A DNA stretch of 64,000 nt, taken from positions 1 to 64,000 of the forward strand of contig CAYORU010000008.1 of the NCBI GenBank assembly GCA_964406445.1. Reading direction: 5' to 3'. The DNA comes from SG8-30 sp964406445. Its GTDB lineage: Bacteria; Pseudomonadota; Gammaproteobacteria; Steroidobacterales; Steroidobacteraceae. Position 1 is the first letter of the stretch. Each line of letters starts with the position of its first letter. A model generated the notes under the pieces. That model had not been told where the DNA came from and made no database searches. It was given only the letters and a program-made list of their open reading frames with translations. Below, in pieces: positions 1 to 8,986 of the stretch. A program made the translations under genes and the position numbers.

Positions 1-89
1 CGGGATGACCGGGAGAGTCTAGCTGCTACTGTCTACCGGGCGGGGGAGCTTACGGCAGGCTGCGGCGCGTTTAGGGCCGGCGGCTCAGT

Positions 90-143
90 CCCGGCGGTCC
101 TCCGCTTGCTCCGGGACCGGAGTCGCCGCGGAGGACCGCCGGG
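90..143 (+). repeat. Hairpin repeat, copy 1 (BIME-like)
   Basis: A perfect 16-bp inverted repeat (90-105 with 128-143) encloses a 22-nt interior. The interior itself folds as CTCCGG-GA-CCGGAG (109-122). Twenty bases of the interior (107-126) recur, in reverse orientation, inside the hairpin at 241-292, while the outer stems differ in about half their positions yet stay fully paired. This is what a REP/BIME-type structured repeat would look like. No RAYT transposase is present in the window. Confidence 0.75.
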
Positions 144-240
144 ACGCGCCGCCGGTGAGCGCGGCGCTGGCGTTGCGCCCGGCACGCGTAGATCAGCTAC
201 CGCGAGGCGAGTAATCGGGCACGACTCGGCGCTGCAGTCC

Positions 241-292
241 GCGCAGGGTCTCCCCCGCGACTCCGGTCCCGGAGCAGGGGGAGACCCTGCGC
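241..292 (-). repeat. Hairpin repeat, copy 2 (inverted)
   Basis: A perfect 16-bp inverted repeat (241-256 with 277-292) encloses a 20-nt interior folding as CTCCGG-TC-CCGGAG (261-274). The reverse complement of the interior is identical to 20 bases inside the copy at 90-143. The two copies therefore form an inverted pair about 97 bp apart, as in bacterial interspersed mosaic elements. Confidence 0.75.
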
Positions 293-378
293 GGGCGGAG
301 GCGCCGGGACGAAGTTCCAGACGCCGCCGCCCGGTCCAGGCAACTACCGGACCGGACCAAGGACGCCAGGCGTCCGCG

Positions 379-945
379 TCAGGTCCGCGGCAGCGTGACG
401 CCGAGCTGGCCCTGGTACTTGCCGCCGCGGTCCGCGTAGGAGGTCTCGCAGACCTGGTCCGACTCGAAGAACAGCATCTGCGCCACGCCCTCGTTGGCGT
501 AGATCTTGGCCGGCAGCGGCGTGGTGTTCGAGAACTCCAGCGTCACGTGGCCCTCCCATTCCGGCTCGAGCGGCGTGACGTTGACGATGATGCCGCAGCG
601 CGCGTAGGTGCTCTTGCCCAGGCACACGACCATGACGCTGCGCGGGATGCGGAAGTACTCGACCGTGCGCGCCAACGCGAAGGAGTTCGGCGGGATGATG
701 CAGACGTCGGCCGTGAGGTCGACGAAGTTGTTCACGTCGAACTGCTTCGGGTCGACGATGGTCGAGTTGATGTTGGTGAAGATCTTGAACTCGCTCGCGC
801 AGCGCACGTCGTAGCCGTAGCTCGACGTCCCGTAGGAAACGATGCGCCGGCCCTCGATGGCGCGCACCTGCGACGGCTCGAAGGGCTCGATCATGCCGTG
901 GCGCCCGGCCTGCTCGCGGATCCAGCGGTCCGACTTGATGCTCAT
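379..945 (-). CDS. dcd: dCTP deaminase
   Basis: Deaminates dCTP to dUTP, supplying dUTPase with the precursor of dTMP; cytosolic. The 188-residue protein has the usual Dcd length and fold: N-terminal MSIKSDRWIRE, the trimer-core stretch SYGTSSYGYDVR (about 41-52), the conserved KSTYARCG segment (about 110-117) and the catalytic-Glu segment LEPEWEGHVTLEFSN (about 124-138), ending with the flexible GKYQGQ lid. Its ATG overlaps the mrp stop by 4 nt (ATGA), so the two genes are translationally coupled. The mrp-dcd pairing is common in gammaproteobacteria. Identification is firm. Confidence 0.97.
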   Translation of the reverse strand: MSIKSDRWIREQAGRHGMIEPFEPSQVRAIEGRRIVSYGTSSYGYDVRCASEFKIFTNINSTIVDPKQFDVNNFVDLTADVCIIPPNSFALARTVEYFRIPRSVMVVCLGKSTYARCGIIVNVTPLEPEWEGHVTLEFSNTTPLPAKIYANEGVAQMLFFESDQVCETSYADRGGKYQGQLGVTLPRT

Positions 946-2036
946 GCCTCGTCCTCGATGGTGATCTTCGGGAAGGTCGCGCCGCCGGCCGCCGCCGCGC
1001 GCGCCAGCGCCGCTGCGGCGCGCCGCGCGACCGACTGGTAGGCGAGCCCGGCCGGCGAGTCCGGCGCGGCCGCGACGGTCGGACAGCCGCCGTCGGCCTG
1101 CTCGCGGATCGCGAGCTCGAGGGGCAGCTCGCCGAGCAGCTCCACGCCGTAGCGCGAAGCCATCTCCCGTCCGCCGCCGGCGCCGAAGATGTGCGACTCG
1201 TGGCCGCAGGCCGGGCAGCGGTGCACGCTCATGTTCTCGACGATGCCGAGCACCGGCACGTCGACCTTGCGGAACATCATCAGGCCCTTGCGGGCGTCGA
1301 GCAGCGCGATGTCCTGCGGCGTGGTGACGATCACCGCGCCCGACAGGGGCACGCGCTGCGCCAGCGTGAGCTGCGTATCGCCGGTTCCGGGCGGCATGTC
1401 CACGACGAGGTAGTCCAGCTCGCCCCAGCGCGTGCCGGCCAGCAGCTGCGTCAACGCCTGCGAGACCATCGGCCCGCGCCAGACCATCGGCTGTTCCTCG
1501 TCCACCAGGAAGCCGATCGACATCACCTTCACACCGTGGCTCTCCGGCGGCTCCATCGTCCGCCCGTCGGGGGCCGCGGGACGCCGACCGGCGAGGCCCA
1601 TCATCCGCGGCTGGCTCGGGCCGTAGACGTCCGCGTCGAGCAGGCCGACCCGGGCGCCCTGCCGGGCCAGCGCGATCGCCAGGTTCGCCGCCACCGTGGA
1701 CTTGCCCACGCCACCCTTGCCGGAGGCGACCGCCACGACGTTGGCGATCCCCGGCAGGGCCGCCGCGCCGCGGCCGCCCACGAACGAGGGGATCCGAGCC
1801 GACAGCTCGACCTGCAGGGGCACGGCGTGGCCGCCCGCGGCGAGCGCCGCCTCGAGTCCTGCGCGCAGGGTTCCCGCATAGCCCGCTACCGGGAAACCGA
1901 ACTCGACCACGACGCGAAGGCCGTCCCTGGAAAGCGTGCACTCGCGCAGCGCCCCGGAGGCGCCGAGTGGCGCCGCGAGCAGAGGCTCGAAGTAGCTCTC
2001 GACCGCCGCGCGCAGCGCGGCGCTGTCCTCGGCCAT
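942..2036 (-). CDS. mrp: Mrp/ApbC iron-sulfur cluster carrier ATPase
   Basis: A 364-residue P-loop ATPase of the Mrp/Nbp35 family that binds and transfers Fe-S clusters to apoproteins in the cytosol. An N-terminal MIP18-like (DUF59) domain covers roughly residues 1-85. The deviant Walker A motif GKGGVGKST is at about 106-114, followed by the nucleotide-binding core with DMPPGTGD. The CPAC motif near residue 275 would bind the bridging cluster. The ATG at 2036 was chosen because it gives the normal family start; upstream extension in frame runs antisense into the neighbouring kinase gene. A TACAAT box on the minus strand at 2107-2112 is a possible -10. Confidence 0.95.
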   Translation of the reverse strand: MAEDSAALRAAVESYFEPLLAAPLGASGALRECTLSRDGLRVVVEFGFPVAGYAGTLRAGLEAALAAGGHAVPLQVELSARIPSFVGGRGAAALPGIANVVAVASGKGGVGKSTVAANLAIALARQGARVGLLDADVYGPSQPRMMGLAGRRPAAPDGRTMEPPESHGVKVMSIGFLVDEEQPMVWRGPMVSQALTQLLAGTRWGELDYLVVDMPPGTGDTQLTLAQRVPLSGAVIVTTPQDIALLDARKGLMMFRKVDVPVLGIVENMSVHRCPACGHESHIFGAGGGREMASRYGVELLGELPLELAIREQADGGCPTVAAAPDSPAGLAYQSVARRAAAALARAAAAGGATFPKITIEDEA

Positions 2037-2150
2037 CGGTTCGGTCTCCTGGGGATCCGGCCGCCCCGACGCCCCGGCGGGTCGCTGGCGGAAGGGCGGG
2101 GCCGGATTGTAGCGGAACCGCACTTTCCGGACGGCGGCCGCGGCGGGCCG

Positions 2151-2159
2151 TGGCATACT
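2151..2159 (+). promoter_or_regulatory. Candidate extended -10 promoter for the HEAT-kinase gene
   Basis: The sequence TGGCATACT matches an extended -10 element (TGn plus a -10 hexamer) in the 230-bp divergent gap between mrp and the kinase gene. It would give a leader of about 100 nt. No good -35 hexamer is seen at 17 bp, which is tolerable for an extended -10. Prediction only. Confidence 0.35.
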
Positions 2160-2266
2160 TCGGGCGTGGGCCAAAGTCCGGGCGCGGCGTTGCCCGCAAC
2201 GCTCGCGACCAGGGGCGAACTTCCATGGATGGGCGGCGTGACGCAACCTGCCGCCCGAGGACCTGA

Positions 2267-4711
2267 ATGGGATTTCTGTCCACTTTCCGTGCAGATCGGC
2301 TGATCGCGGAGATTCGCGAGAGCGGTGACCCGGAGAGCGCCGCGGCGCGCAAGGCGCTGGAGCGCCTGAAGGGCCTGGGCCCGTCGGCGATCGACCCCGT
2401 CCTCGCCGCACTCGCCACCGCCGACAAGAGCGAGACCGTCGCCTTCGTCGACGTGCTCGTGTCGCTTATCGACAACAAGAGCTTCCCGAGGCTGGCGCAG
2501 GCGCTTCAGGAAGAGCACGGCCGCACGGTCGCCGGGGTGGCCTGGGCCCTCGCGACGGCCCGCAATTACGCACCCACCCTGCTGCTCGACCTGCTGTCCA
2601 ACCCCGCGGTGTCGCGGCCGGCGCTGCTCAGCGTGATCGGCGCCCAGCGCGACCGCTTCTCGCTGCGCGACCTGCTGAACGCGGCCTACACCCAGGAGCC
2701 GTCCGAGAAGGCGGCGCTGTTTCGGATCATCGGCGAGATGGCCGACGCGTCGTCGCTCGACGAGCTGCTGGCGCGGGTCGGCGGCAAGGACCCGCTGGCG
2801 CGGGTGCACATCATCGCGATCCTGGCGCGCTTCAAGGACCCGCGCGTGGCAACCACGCTGCAGACCTGCGTGCGCGACCCGAACAAGCTGGTGCGATCGG
2901 CGGCGCTGCAGGCGCTCGCCAGCATGAAGGCCCAGGTCGACCCGGCGATCGTGGCCCCCGCCCTGCGAGACAGCGAACTCGACGTGCAGAACCTCGCGGT
3001 GGAAGTCCTGTGCCGGGCCAAGCACCCGGACACGGTGCGCCACCTCGTCGAGGTGCTGAAGGACGAGTCCGAGTACGCCCGCCGGGCCGCGGTCGAGGTG
3101 CTCAACGAGGTCGGCGACCACTCCTCCGTCAAGTACCTGCTGCAGGCCATCAAGGACGACGACTGGTGGGTGCGCAGCCGGGCCGCGGATGCGCTCGGCA
3201 AGATCGGCGGGCCGCGGGTGATCGACGCGGCGCTGGCGCTGGTCACCGACAAGGACGAGCACATTCGCCGCACCGCCATCGAGATCCTGAACCAGACCCG
3301 CGACGAGCGCGCCGTCAACCACCTGATCGAGGCAACCCGGGACCCGGACTGGTGGGTCAGCGAGCGCGCGGTGGATGCGCTCGGCGCCATCGGCAGCCGC
3401 AAGGCCGTCCCGCGCCTGCTCGAGATGCTGACGCAGGGCGGCAAGGCGAGCCTCGCGGTGGTTCGGGCGCTCGGGCTCACCAAGGACCCGCGGGCGACCG
3501 ACCCCGTCCTCGGCATGCTGACGGTCAAGGACGTGGGCGTCGTCGGCGAGGCGCTCGCGGCGCTGGTGAGGCTGACCACCGAGGAGAACTACGACGCGGT
3601 CCGGTCACGCGCGCTGCCGCTCGTCGGATCACCCGAGCCGACCGTGGCGCAGGCGGCGCGCCGGACCATCGGCGAGATCGACGCCCTGTTCCGCCCGTCG
3701 ATCAGCCAGACCGGTCCGCGGCTCTCGGCCGGCGGCTCCACCATGACGCGCGCCGGCGCCGACTCGACTTCGGGCAGCGGACCCGCGGGGGTGCCGCTGG
3801 ACGCCGCCCACACCATGCTGGTGGACTCCGCGGACATCGGCGCCCTGGTCAAGGCCGCCGAGAGCCAGGCCAAGCTCGACATCTCGACCCTGAAGAGCGG
3901 CGACATGCTCGACGGCCGCTACCGCTTCATCGAGAAGATCGGCAAGGGCGCCTTCGGCACCGTGCTGCTGTTCGAGGACACGATGGTCGACGAGCGCATC
4001 GTGCTGAAGTTCCTGAATCCCAGCGTCTCGCAGGACGAGGAGATGATGCAGCGCTTCGTCCACGAGCTGCGCTACAGCCGCAAGATCACCCACCCGAACG
4101 TGATCCGCATCTACGACTTCCTGCGGATCCGCGGCAACTTCGCCATCTCCATGGAGTACTTCCCCTCGCACACGCTCGGCGGCGAGGTCGGCGAGGGCAG
4201 GCCGATGGACATCAAGCGCGCCGTGCGCTTCGGCATGGACATCGCGACCGGCATGCAGGTGGCGCACGCCCAGGGGATCGTGCACCGCGACCTGAAGCCG
4301 GCCAACGTCCTGATCAACGAGGCCAGCGTGCTCAAGATCGTGGACTTCGGCGTGGCGGCGGCTGGCCGCGAGGGCGACACCCAGCTCACCAAGACCGGCT
4401 ACGTCATCGGCTCGCCCAAGTACATGGCTCCCGAGCAGATCCTCGGCAAGAAGGTCGACGCGCGGGCGGACGTCTACTCGCTCGGCGTGATCCTCTACGA
4501 GATGTTCACGGGCATGCCGCCCTACCATCGCGGCGACCACATGTCCGTCATGTACCAGCACGTCCAGGGCCGCGCCAAGCCGCCGATCGAGGCCAACCCG
4601 GCGCTGCCGCAGGCGCTCTCCGACCTGGTCATGAAGGCGATGGCGGTCGACAAGGCGAAGCGCTACCAGACCATGGACGAGCTCAGGCTGGCGCTAGAAC
4701 CCTTCTTGTGA
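2267..4711 (+). CDS. HEAT-repeat protein fused to Ser/Thr protein kinase
   Basis: A soluble 814-residue fusion. Residues about 20-480 are helical HEAT/PBS-lyase-type repeats, with recurring units such as DDDWWVRSRAADALGKIG and PDWWVSERAVDALGAIG. A low-complexity linker follows (about 480-540), then an apparently complete Hanks-type kinase domain: glycine loop GKGAFGTV from about 559, VLKFL lysine, catalytic HRDLKPAN (Asp about 675), DFG (about 693-695) and the APE motif. No transmembrane or sensor domain is visible, so input probably comes through the HEAT solenoid. The stop lies 15 bp before a pilT-family gene and a second follows at once, which suggests the kinase controls type IV pilus retraction. 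That role is inferred from position only. Confidence 0.88.
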   Translation: MGFLSTFRADRLIAEIRESGDPESAAARKALERLKGLGPSAIDPVLAALATADKSETVAFVDVLVSLIDNKSFPRLAQALQEEHGRTVAGVAWALATARNYAPTLLLDLLSNPAVSRPALLSVIGAQRDRFSLRDLLNAAYTQEPSEKAALFRIIGEMADASSLDELLARVGGKDPLARVHIIAILARFKDPRVATTLQTCVRDPNKLVRSAALQALASMKAQVDPAIVAPALRDSELDVQNLAVEVLCRAKHPDTVRHLVEVLKDESEYARRAAVEVLNEVGDHSSVKYLLQAIKDDDWWVRSRAADALGKIGGPRVIDAALALVTDKDEHIRRTAIEILNQTRDERAVNHLIEATRDPDWWVSERAVDALGAIGSRKAVPRLLEMLTQGGKASLAVVRALGLTKDPRATDPVLGMLTVKDVGVVGEALAALVRLTTEENYDAVRSRALPLVGSPEPTVAQAARRTIGEIDALFRPSISQTGPRLSAGGSTMTRAGADSTSGSGPAGVPLDAAHTMLVDSADIGALVKAAESQAKLDISTLKSGDMLDGRYRFIEKIGKGAFGTVLLFEDTMVDERIVLKFLNPSVSQDEEMMQRFVHELRYSRKITHPNVIRIYDFLRIRGNFAISMEYFPSHTLGGEVGEGRPMDIKRAVRFGMDIATGMQVAHAQGIVHRDLKPANVLINEASVLKIVDFGVAAAGREGDTQLTKTGYVIGSPKYMAPEQILGKKVDARADVYSLGVILYEMFTGMPPYHRGDHMSVMYQHVQGRAKPPIEANPALPQALSDLVMKAMAVDKAKRYQTMDELRLALEPFL

Positions 4712-4726
4712 TTCACTCCGGCGCCA

Positions 4727-5821
4727 ATGCCCCGCATTGACGCCTTCCTCAAGCTCGGCACCTCCCAGGGATGCTCCGACGTGCACCTCGCCGTCGGCGT
4801 GCCGCCGATGCTGCGCCTGAACGGCGACCTGGTGCCGATCCGCTTCCGGGACCTCGCTCAGGCCGAGCTCGAGGGCTACATCACCGAGATCCTCACGCGC
4901 CACCACCAGGACCGGTTCCGGACCGGCGAGGACGTCGACTTCTCCTACGTGGCGGAGGACGGCGGGCGCTTCCGCGTGAACGTGTTCCGGAAGGACTCGG
5001 GCGTCGGCGCGGTCTTCCGCTCGATCCCGAACGAGGTCCCGACGCTCGACAGTCTGGCGCTGCCGCCGGTGGTGAAGAAGCTCTGCGACTACCACCAGGG
5101 GATGGTGCTCGTGACCGGGTCGACCGGCACCGGCAAGTCCACGACGCTCGCGGCGATGATCGACCTGCTGAACACGACCCGGCCGCTCAACATCATCAGC
5201 CTCGAGGACCCGATCGAGTTCGTGCACCGCAGCAAGCAGAGCCAGGTGATCCAGCGCGAGCTCGGCACGCACCTGCCCTCCTTCGCCGAGGGCGTCCGTG
5301 CGGCCATGCGCGAGGATCCGGACGTCATCCTGGTCGGCGAGATGCGCGACCCCGAGACCATCTCGATGGCGATGACCGCCGCCGAGACGGGCCACCTCGT
5401 GCTCGGCACGCTGCATACGACCAGCGCGGTCAAGACCATCGACCGCATCATCGACGCGCTGCCGACCGAGGAGCGCGAGCAGACCAAGAGCTTCCTCGCG
5501 CAGAGCCTGATCGCCGTCGTCACGCAGGTGCTGGTCAAGCGTCCGGAGGGCCGCGGCCGGCGCGCCATCTGCGAGGTGATGATGATGAACCGCGCCATCG
5601 CCAAGCTGATCCAGACCGAGCAGACGCACCAGATCCCGGCACAGCTCCAGACCGGCAAGGACTCCGGGATGCAGTCCATGGACCAGGCGCTGCTCGCGGC
5701 GGTGCAGGCCAAGGAGGTCGATCCCGACGACGCCTACCTGTACGCGAGCGACCGCCGGCTGCTGGCCAAGTTCGTCGTCGACCGCAGCATCCTGCCGCAG
5801 ATCGACATCGCGCCCGGCTGA
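4727..5821 (+). CDS. PilT/PilU-family type IV pilus retraction ATPase (copy 1)
   Basis: A cytoplasmic hexameric secretion ATPase that would power pilus retraction. The 364 residues carry the PilT-type N-terminal domain (CSDVHLAVG, about 15-23), Walker A GSTGTGKST (about 131-139), the Asp box, Walker B VILVGEMRD (about 200) and a His box GTLHT. The C-terminal PilT signature region reads AIAKLIQ rather than the classical AIRNLIRE, so this copy is diverged and could be a PilU-like accessory. The upstream kinase gene is 15 bp away, and a second paralog starts 9 bp downstream. No strong Shine-Dalgarno precedes the ATG. Confidence 0.88.
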   Translation: MPRIDAFLKLGTSQGCSDVHLAVGVPPMLRLNGDLVPIRFRDLAQAELEGYITEILTRHHQDRFRTGEDVDFSYVAEDGGRFRVNVFRKDSGVGAVFRSIPNEVPTLDSLALPPVVKKLCDYHQGMVLVTGSTGTGKSTTLAAMIDLLNTTRPLNIISLEDPIEFVHRSKQSQVIQRELGTHLPSFAEGVRAAMREDPDVILVGEMRDPETISMAMTAAETGHLVLGTLHTTSAVKTIDRIIDALPTEEREQTKSFLAQSLIAVVTQVLVKRPEGRGRRAICEVMMMNRAIAKLIQTEQTHQIPAQLQTGKDSGMQSMDQALLAAVQAKEVDPDDAYLYASDRRLLAKFVVDRSILPQIDIAPG

Positions 5822-5830
5822 GGCAAGCAC

Positions 5831-6892
5831 GTGGCCCGCATAGATCCGCTGCTCGAGGAGGTGCTGCGCCGCAACGGCTCCGACCTCCACTTCATGGCCG
5901 GCCAGCCGCCCCGCGTGCGCCAGTACGGCCGCCTGGCGCTGCTGCGCGAGGAGCCCCTGTCGCCGGAGTTCGTGCGCGAGGCTCTCCACGAGATCATGCC
6001 CTACCAGGCCCAGCAGCGCTTCGAGCAGCGCGACGGCGCGGACTTCGCCTACTCGATCGCCGGCCTGTCGCGCTTCCGCGTCAACGTCATGCGCCACCTG
6101 ACCGGCATGGGCGGCGTCTTCCGGGCGATTCCGTCGAAGGCAATGACGCTCGACCAGCTGCAGATGCCCGACGCGGTGCGCAACCTCTGCAAGCTGTCGA
6201 GCGGGCTCATCCTGGTCACGGGCAAGACCGGCTCCGGCAAGTCCACGACCCTCGCGGCGATGATCGACGAGCTCAACCAGTCGCTCAAGGGCCACATCCT
6301 CACCATCGAGGATCCGATCGAGTTCGTCCACCCGCGCAAGGGCTGCCTGGTGAGCCAGCGCGAGATCGGCGCCCACGCGCCGTCCTTCTCCGCGGCCCTG
6401 CACTCGGCGCTGCGCGAAGACCCCGACGTGATCCTGGTCGGCGAGCTTCGCGACCTGGAGACCATGAGCACCGCCATCACCGCGGCGGAGATGGGCATCC
6501 TGGTCATGGCCACGCTGCACACCAACGGCGCGGCGGCCGCGGTGGACCGCCTGGTCAACGCCTTCCCGGCCGACAAGCAGTCGCACGTCCGCACCATGCT
6601 GTCGACGTCGCTGCGCGGCGTGATCTCGCAGCAGCTGATCCTGCAGCGGGGCGGCAAGGGCCGCGCCTGCGCGCTCGAGATCCTCGTCAACACCTCGGCG
6701 GTGTCGAACCTGATCCGCCAGGGCAAGATCGACCAGCTGGAGAACTCCATGCAGTCCGGCGCGTCCACCGGCATGCGGACGATGGACGGCGCGATCCAGC
6801 AGCTGCTCGAGGCCGGCGCCATCTCGGGCCGTTCGGCCTACGAGAAGGCGATCAGCAAGCAGCGCTTCGAGGCCGTCAAGGACCAGGACTAG
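5831..6892 (+). CDS. PilT-family type IV pilus retraction ATPase (copy 2)
   Basis: Second retraction-ATPase paralog, 353 residues, starting with GTG (VARIDPLLEEVL). It has SDLHFMAGQPP at the N-terminus, Walker A GKTGSGKST (about 130-138), Walker B VILVGELRD and the His box MATLHT. The C-terminal signature AVSNLIRQGK is closer to the canonical PilT AIRNLIRE than in the preceding gene. Tandem paralogs fit a PilT/PilU arrangement, but neither is an exact match to the canonical pair, so I leave symbols blank. The operon kinase-pilT-like-pilT-like ends here; metG has its own promoter. Confidence 0.88.
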   Translation: MARIDPLLEEVLRRNGSDLHFMAGQPPRVRQYGRLALLREEPLSPEFVREALHEIMPYQAQQRFEQRDGADFAYSIAGLSRFRVNVMRHLTGMGGVFRAIPSKAMTLDQLQMPDAVRNLCKLSSGLILVTGKTGSGKSTTLAAMIDELNQSLKGHILTIEDPIEFVHPRKGCLVSQREIGAHAPSFSAALHSALREDPDVILVGELRDLETMSTAITAAEMGILVMATLHTNGAAAAVDRLVNAFPADKQSHVRTMLSTSLRGVISQQLILQRGGKGRACALEILVNTSAVSNLIRQGKIDQLENSMQSGASTGMRTMDGAIQQLLEAGAISGRSAYEKAISKQRFEAVKDQD

Positions 6893-6933
6893 GGGCGGTC
6901 CCGCGGGCCGCCGCAGGGCGACGCTCCGCTTGA

Positions 6934-6942
6934 TGGCATAAT
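6934..6942 (+). promoter_or_regulatory. Candidate extended -10 promoter for metG
   Basis: TGGCATAAT is an extended -10 element 26 bp upstream of the metG ATG, in the 76-bp gap after the second PilT gene. It would give a leader of about 20 nt. A canonical -35 is not evident. Confidence 0.45.
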
Positions 6943-6968
6943 TCCCGGTTCCCGGCCGGAACCCGCCC

Positions 6969-8981
6969 ATGACCCGCAAGATCCTCGTCACGAGTGCCCT
7001 GCCCTACGCCAACGGGCCGACCCACCTCGGGCACGTCACCGAGACCGTGCAGACCGACATCTGGGTGCGTTTCCAGCGCCTGCAGGGTCACGATTGCCTG
7101 TACGTCTGCGCCGACGACACGCACGGCACGCCGATCATGCTGCGTGCCCAGGCCGAAGGCGTCAGCCCCGAGCAGCTGATCGAGCAGGTCGGGGCCGAGC
7201 GGCGGCGCAGCTTCGAGCGCTTCCTGATCGGCTTCGACAACTACTACACGACCCACTCGGCCGAGAACCGCCGCTACACCGAGCTCGTCTTCAAGGCGCT
7301 CGACGACGCGGGGCACATCGCGCGCCGCTCGGTGCGCCAGGCCTACGACGAGCAGGCCGGGATGTTCCTGCCGGACCGCTACGTCAAGGGCACCTGCCCC
7401 CGCTGCGGCACGGCGGACCAGTATGGCGACAGCTGCGAGTCCTGCAGCGCCACCTATGCCCCGCTCGACCTGAAGGATCCGGTGTCGGTCGTGAGCGGCA
7501 CGCGCCCCGTCGAGCGAGAGTCCGAGCACCTGTTCTTCCGGCTCGGCGACTTCGGCGACTTCCTGCGCCGCTGGACCCGCTCCGGGGCCCTGCAGGAGGC
7601 GGTCGCCAACAAGCTCGACGAGTGGTTCGAGGCGGGCCTCAAGGACTGGGACATCTCGCGCGACGCGCCCTACTTCGGCTTCGAGATCCCCGGTCACCCG
7701 GGCAAGTACTTCTACGTCTGGCTCGACGCGCCGATCGGCTACATGGCGAGCTTCGCCCACCTCTGCGCGCGAACCGGCCGCGACTTCGACGCCTACTGGC
7801 GCCCCGGCAGCGAGGCCTCGCTCTACCACTTCATCGGCAAGGACATCCTGTACTTCCACTCGCTGTTCTGGCCGGCGACGCTCGAGGGCGCCGGGTTCCG
7901 GCTGCCGGACGGCGTGTTCGTGCACGGCTTCCTGACCATCAACGGCCAGAAGATGTCGAAGTCGCGCGGCACCTTCATCACGGCCGAGCGCTACCTCGAG
8001 CACCTTCCGGGCGAGTACTTCCGCTACTTCCTCGCCGCCAAGCTCACCTCGGGCGTCGAGGACATCGACATGAACCTCGAGGAGTTCGCGGCGCGCATCA
8101 ACTCCGAAGTGGTCGGCAAGCTGGTCAACATCGCGAGCCGTTGCGCGGGCTTCATCACCCGCGGCCACGGCGGCCGCCTCGCCCCGGCGCTGCCGGATCC
8201 CGCGCTGCACCGCGACTTCGTCGAGGCCGGCAAGGCGGTCGCCGCCGCCTACCAGGCCCGCGAGTACTCGACCGCCATCCGCGAGATCATGGCGCTCGCC
8301 GATCGCGCGAACCTGTACATCGACCAGGCCAAGCCCTGGCTCGCCGCGAAGGATCCCGCCCGCGCCGGCGAGGTCCAGGCGGTGTGCACGCAGGGCCTCA
8401 ACCTGTTCCGCGTGCTGATCGCCTACCTGAAGCCCGTGCTGCCGCGGATGGCGGAGCGCGCAGAGTCCTTCCTGCAGGCGCCGCTCGAACGCTGGGACGA
8501 GATCGCGGCGCCGCTGCTCGGCACCGAGATCCGCCCCTACGAGCCTCTGGCGACGCGCGTCGAGCCGGCGCAGCTTGCCGCGCTGGTCGACGCGCCCGCG
8601 GCGGCGCCTGCGGCTGCAGCGCCCTTCGCCGGGCCGGCGCCGGTCGCGCAGGCAGCGGAGATCGCGATCGAGGACTTCCAGCGCGTCGACCTGCGCGTCG
8701 CGCGGATCGAGGCGGCCGAGGCGGTCGAGGGCGCGGACAAGCTGCTGCGGCTCTCCCTGGACCTCGGCGGCGAGCACAGGACGGTGTTCGCCGGCATCCG
8801 CGCCGCCTACGACCCGGCCGCGCTGGTGGGCCGCCACGTCGTGGTGGTCGCCAACCTCAAGCCGCGCAAGATGCGCTTCGGCACCTCGGAGGGCATGGTG
8901 CTCGCGGCCGGATCCGGCGACGGCGGAATCTTCCTGGTCGGCCCCGACGAGGGCGCCCGGCCGGGCATGCAGGTGAAGTGA
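6969..8981 (+). CDS. metG: Methionyl-tRNA synthetase
   Basis: Charges tRNA-Met and initiator tRNA with methionine. The 670-residue protein is the long dimeric form: HLGH (HIGH class signature, about 19-22), a zinc-knuckle region with CPRCG and CESC (about 142-160), KMSKS (about 328-332), an anticodon-binding helical domain, an Ala-rich linker (about 535-560), and a C-terminal tRNA-binding OB domain (about 565-670). The order metG followed by an RnfB-like ferredoxin and nth is frequent in gammaproteobacteria. Identification is firm. Confidence 0.98.
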   Translation: MTRKILVTSALPYANGPTHLGHVTETVQTDIWVRFQRLQGHDCLYVCADDTHGTPIMLRAQAEGVSPEQLIEQVGAERRRSFERFLIGFDNYYTTHSAENRRYTELVFKALDDAGHIARRSVRQAYDEQAGMFLPDRYVKGTCPRCGTADQYGDSCESCSATYAPLDLKDPVSVVSGTRPVERESEHLFFRLGDFGDFLRRWTRSGALQEAVANKLDEWFEAGLKDWDISRDAPYFGFEIPGHPGKYFYVWLDAPIGYMASFAHLCARTGRDFDAYWRPGSEASLYHFIGKDILYFHSLFWPATLEGAGFRLPDGVFVHGFLTINGQKMSKSRGTFITAERYLEHLPGEYFRYFLAAKLTSGVEDIDMNLEEFAARINSEVVGKLVNIASRCAGFITRGHGGRLAPALPDPALHRDFVEAGKAVAAAYQAREYSTAIREIMALADRANLYIDQAKPWLAAKDPARAGEVQAVCTQGLNLFRVLIAYLKPVLPRMAERAESFLQAPLERWDEIAAPLLGTEIRPYEPLATRVEPAQLAALVDAPAAAPAAAAPFAGPAPVAQAAEIAIEDFQRVDLRVARIEAAEAVEGADKLLRLSLDLGGEHRTVFAGIRAAYDPAALVGRHVVVVANLKPRKMRFGTSEGMVLAAGSGDGGIFLVGPDEGARPGMQVK

Positions 8982-8986
8982 GGACG

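Larger units (their letters stand above)
1..378. other. Noncoding stretch with hairpins downstream of dcd
   Basis: No convincing gene was found here on either strand; the long open frame reading through it on the plus strand continues antisense into dcd and mrp and looks like a high-GC shadow. The stretch holds two long hairpins (90-143 and 241-292, listed separately), a 7-bp stem at 331-337/349-355, and a small hairpin at 361-375 (6-bp stem, 3-nt loop) three bases past the dcd stop. That last hairpin lacks a T-run, so it is only a weak terminator candidate for mrp-dcd. Confidence 0.6.

Noticed and set aside
1..378. Structured RNA gene (tRNA, riboswitch) in the leading noncoding stretch
   Set aside because: The hairpins lack tRNA features and are downstream of the nearest gene. 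They fit better as a paired repeat.
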